Shown here one piece after another: positions 5,799-6,061 of a stretch of 6,061 nucleotides of DNA. This DNA is from Anaerolineae bacterium (lineage in GTDB: Bacteria; Chloroflexota; Anaerolineae; Aggregatilineales; Aggregatilineaceae). The DNA is taken from NCBI GenBank assembly GCA_020848665.1, contig JADLHR010000351.1, positions 1 to 6,061 on the forward strand, read 5' to 3'. Below the pieces are notes generated by a model. It was not told where the DNA came from and did not search any database. It worked only from the letters and a program-made list of their open reading frames with translations. The position numbers and the translations under genes were made by a program. Within the stretch, counting starts at the first letter, position 1. Each line of letters begins with the position of its first letter.

Positions 5799-6061
5799 CT
5801 ACAAATCGTCCAGCCGCCCGCTGTCCAGCCCCATCTGAAACGCGCGTCCAACCAGCAGAATCTCGGTCACCCAGTCCGCGAGGTCCTCGTCAAGCTCTTT
5901 CGAAGACAATACCTCAACCAACGAGAGCGGGATGTCGTTCAACACTTCGGTGGTCAGGCATTGAAGCGCCTGCCAGACCGAGTCACGCGCTTCGGGAGGA
6001 TCGCCTCCCATAAGTTCTTTGTACCAGTTGGCAATAATCGGGTGAATCTGGTCGCAGGCGG
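5799..6061 (-). CDS. Hypothetical protein, C-terminal part (partial, start outside window)
   Basis: The last 86 codons of a gene that enters from the right edge and ends at TAG 5801-5799. The frame is open to base 6059 with no stop. A Met at 6011 exists, but the reading continues upstream through IIANWYKEL in the same style and no ribosome site favours that Met, so I treat it as internal. The visible part is acidic and mostly helical (ARDSVWQALQCLTTEVLNDI, ELDEDLADWVTEILLVGRAF), ending MGLDSGRLDDL. It has no membrane segment, no cysteine-pair motif and no family I recognise. It is convergent with the carbamoylation operon and separated from it by the hairpin, so it is probably an unrelated transcription unit. 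Confidence 0.7.
   Translation of the reverse strand, partial: ACDQIHPIIANWYKELMGGDPPEARDSVWQALQCLTTEVLNDIPLSLVEVLSSKELDEDLADWVTEILLVGRAFQMGLDSGRLDDL

Noticed and set aside
1..6061. CRISPR array, tRNA, rRNA or insertion sequence
   Set aside because: No regularly spaced repeats, no tRNA-like cloverleaf, no rRNA-like stretch, and no transposase or terminal inverted repeats were found by eye.

Overview
The window is a GC-rich bacterial segment in which many genes start with GTG. It contains two divergently transcribed gene groups and the end of a third gene at the right edge. The lineage cannot be proved from the sequence. The style of the signalling genes (a short roadblock/LC7 protein, a receiver protein with a GGDEF-like tail, and a receiver-GAF-PAS-kinase hybrid) and the overall composition suggest Chloroflexota, perhaps Anaerolineae; this is an inference.

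Left half (1-2924, minus strand): a signalling operon read leftwards from a near-consensus promoter at 2895-2923. In transcription order it holds a 123-residue roadblock/LC7 protein (2759-2388), a 183-base gap with two hairpins, a receiver protein with a degenerate GGDEF-like domain (2204-1296), and, 16 bases later, a receiver-GAF-PAS sensor kinase (from 1279) that leaves the window just before its expected phospho-accepting histidine. The set reads as a phosphorelay plus a possible small-GTPase regulator, but no GTPase lies in the window.

Centre (2895-3117): a divergent control region with two excellent sigma70-type promoters pointing outwards. An 8-base inverted repeat (CAATAGCG / CGCTATTG) lies between the two promoters, with one arm overlapping the -35 box of the rightward promoter.

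Right half (3118-5770, plus strand): a tight four-gene operon. It encodes a one-helix membrane protein ending in a charged tail, a 598-residue NodU/CmcH/SxtI-type O-carbamoyltransferase, a 69-residue DUF5989/SxtK-like one-helix protein that overlaps the enzyme gene by ATGA, and a 106-residue protein with about three helices. A strong hairpin at 5734-5760 ends the operon. The enzyme plus tiny membrane partners resembles the sxtI-sxtJ-sxtK trio of saxitoxin clusters, but there are no toxin biosynthesis genes here. I read it as a general membrane-associated carbamoylation module whose substrate is unknown.

Right edge (5799-6061, minus strand): the C-terminal 86 codons of an unrecognised soluble protein, convergent with the carbamoylation operon.
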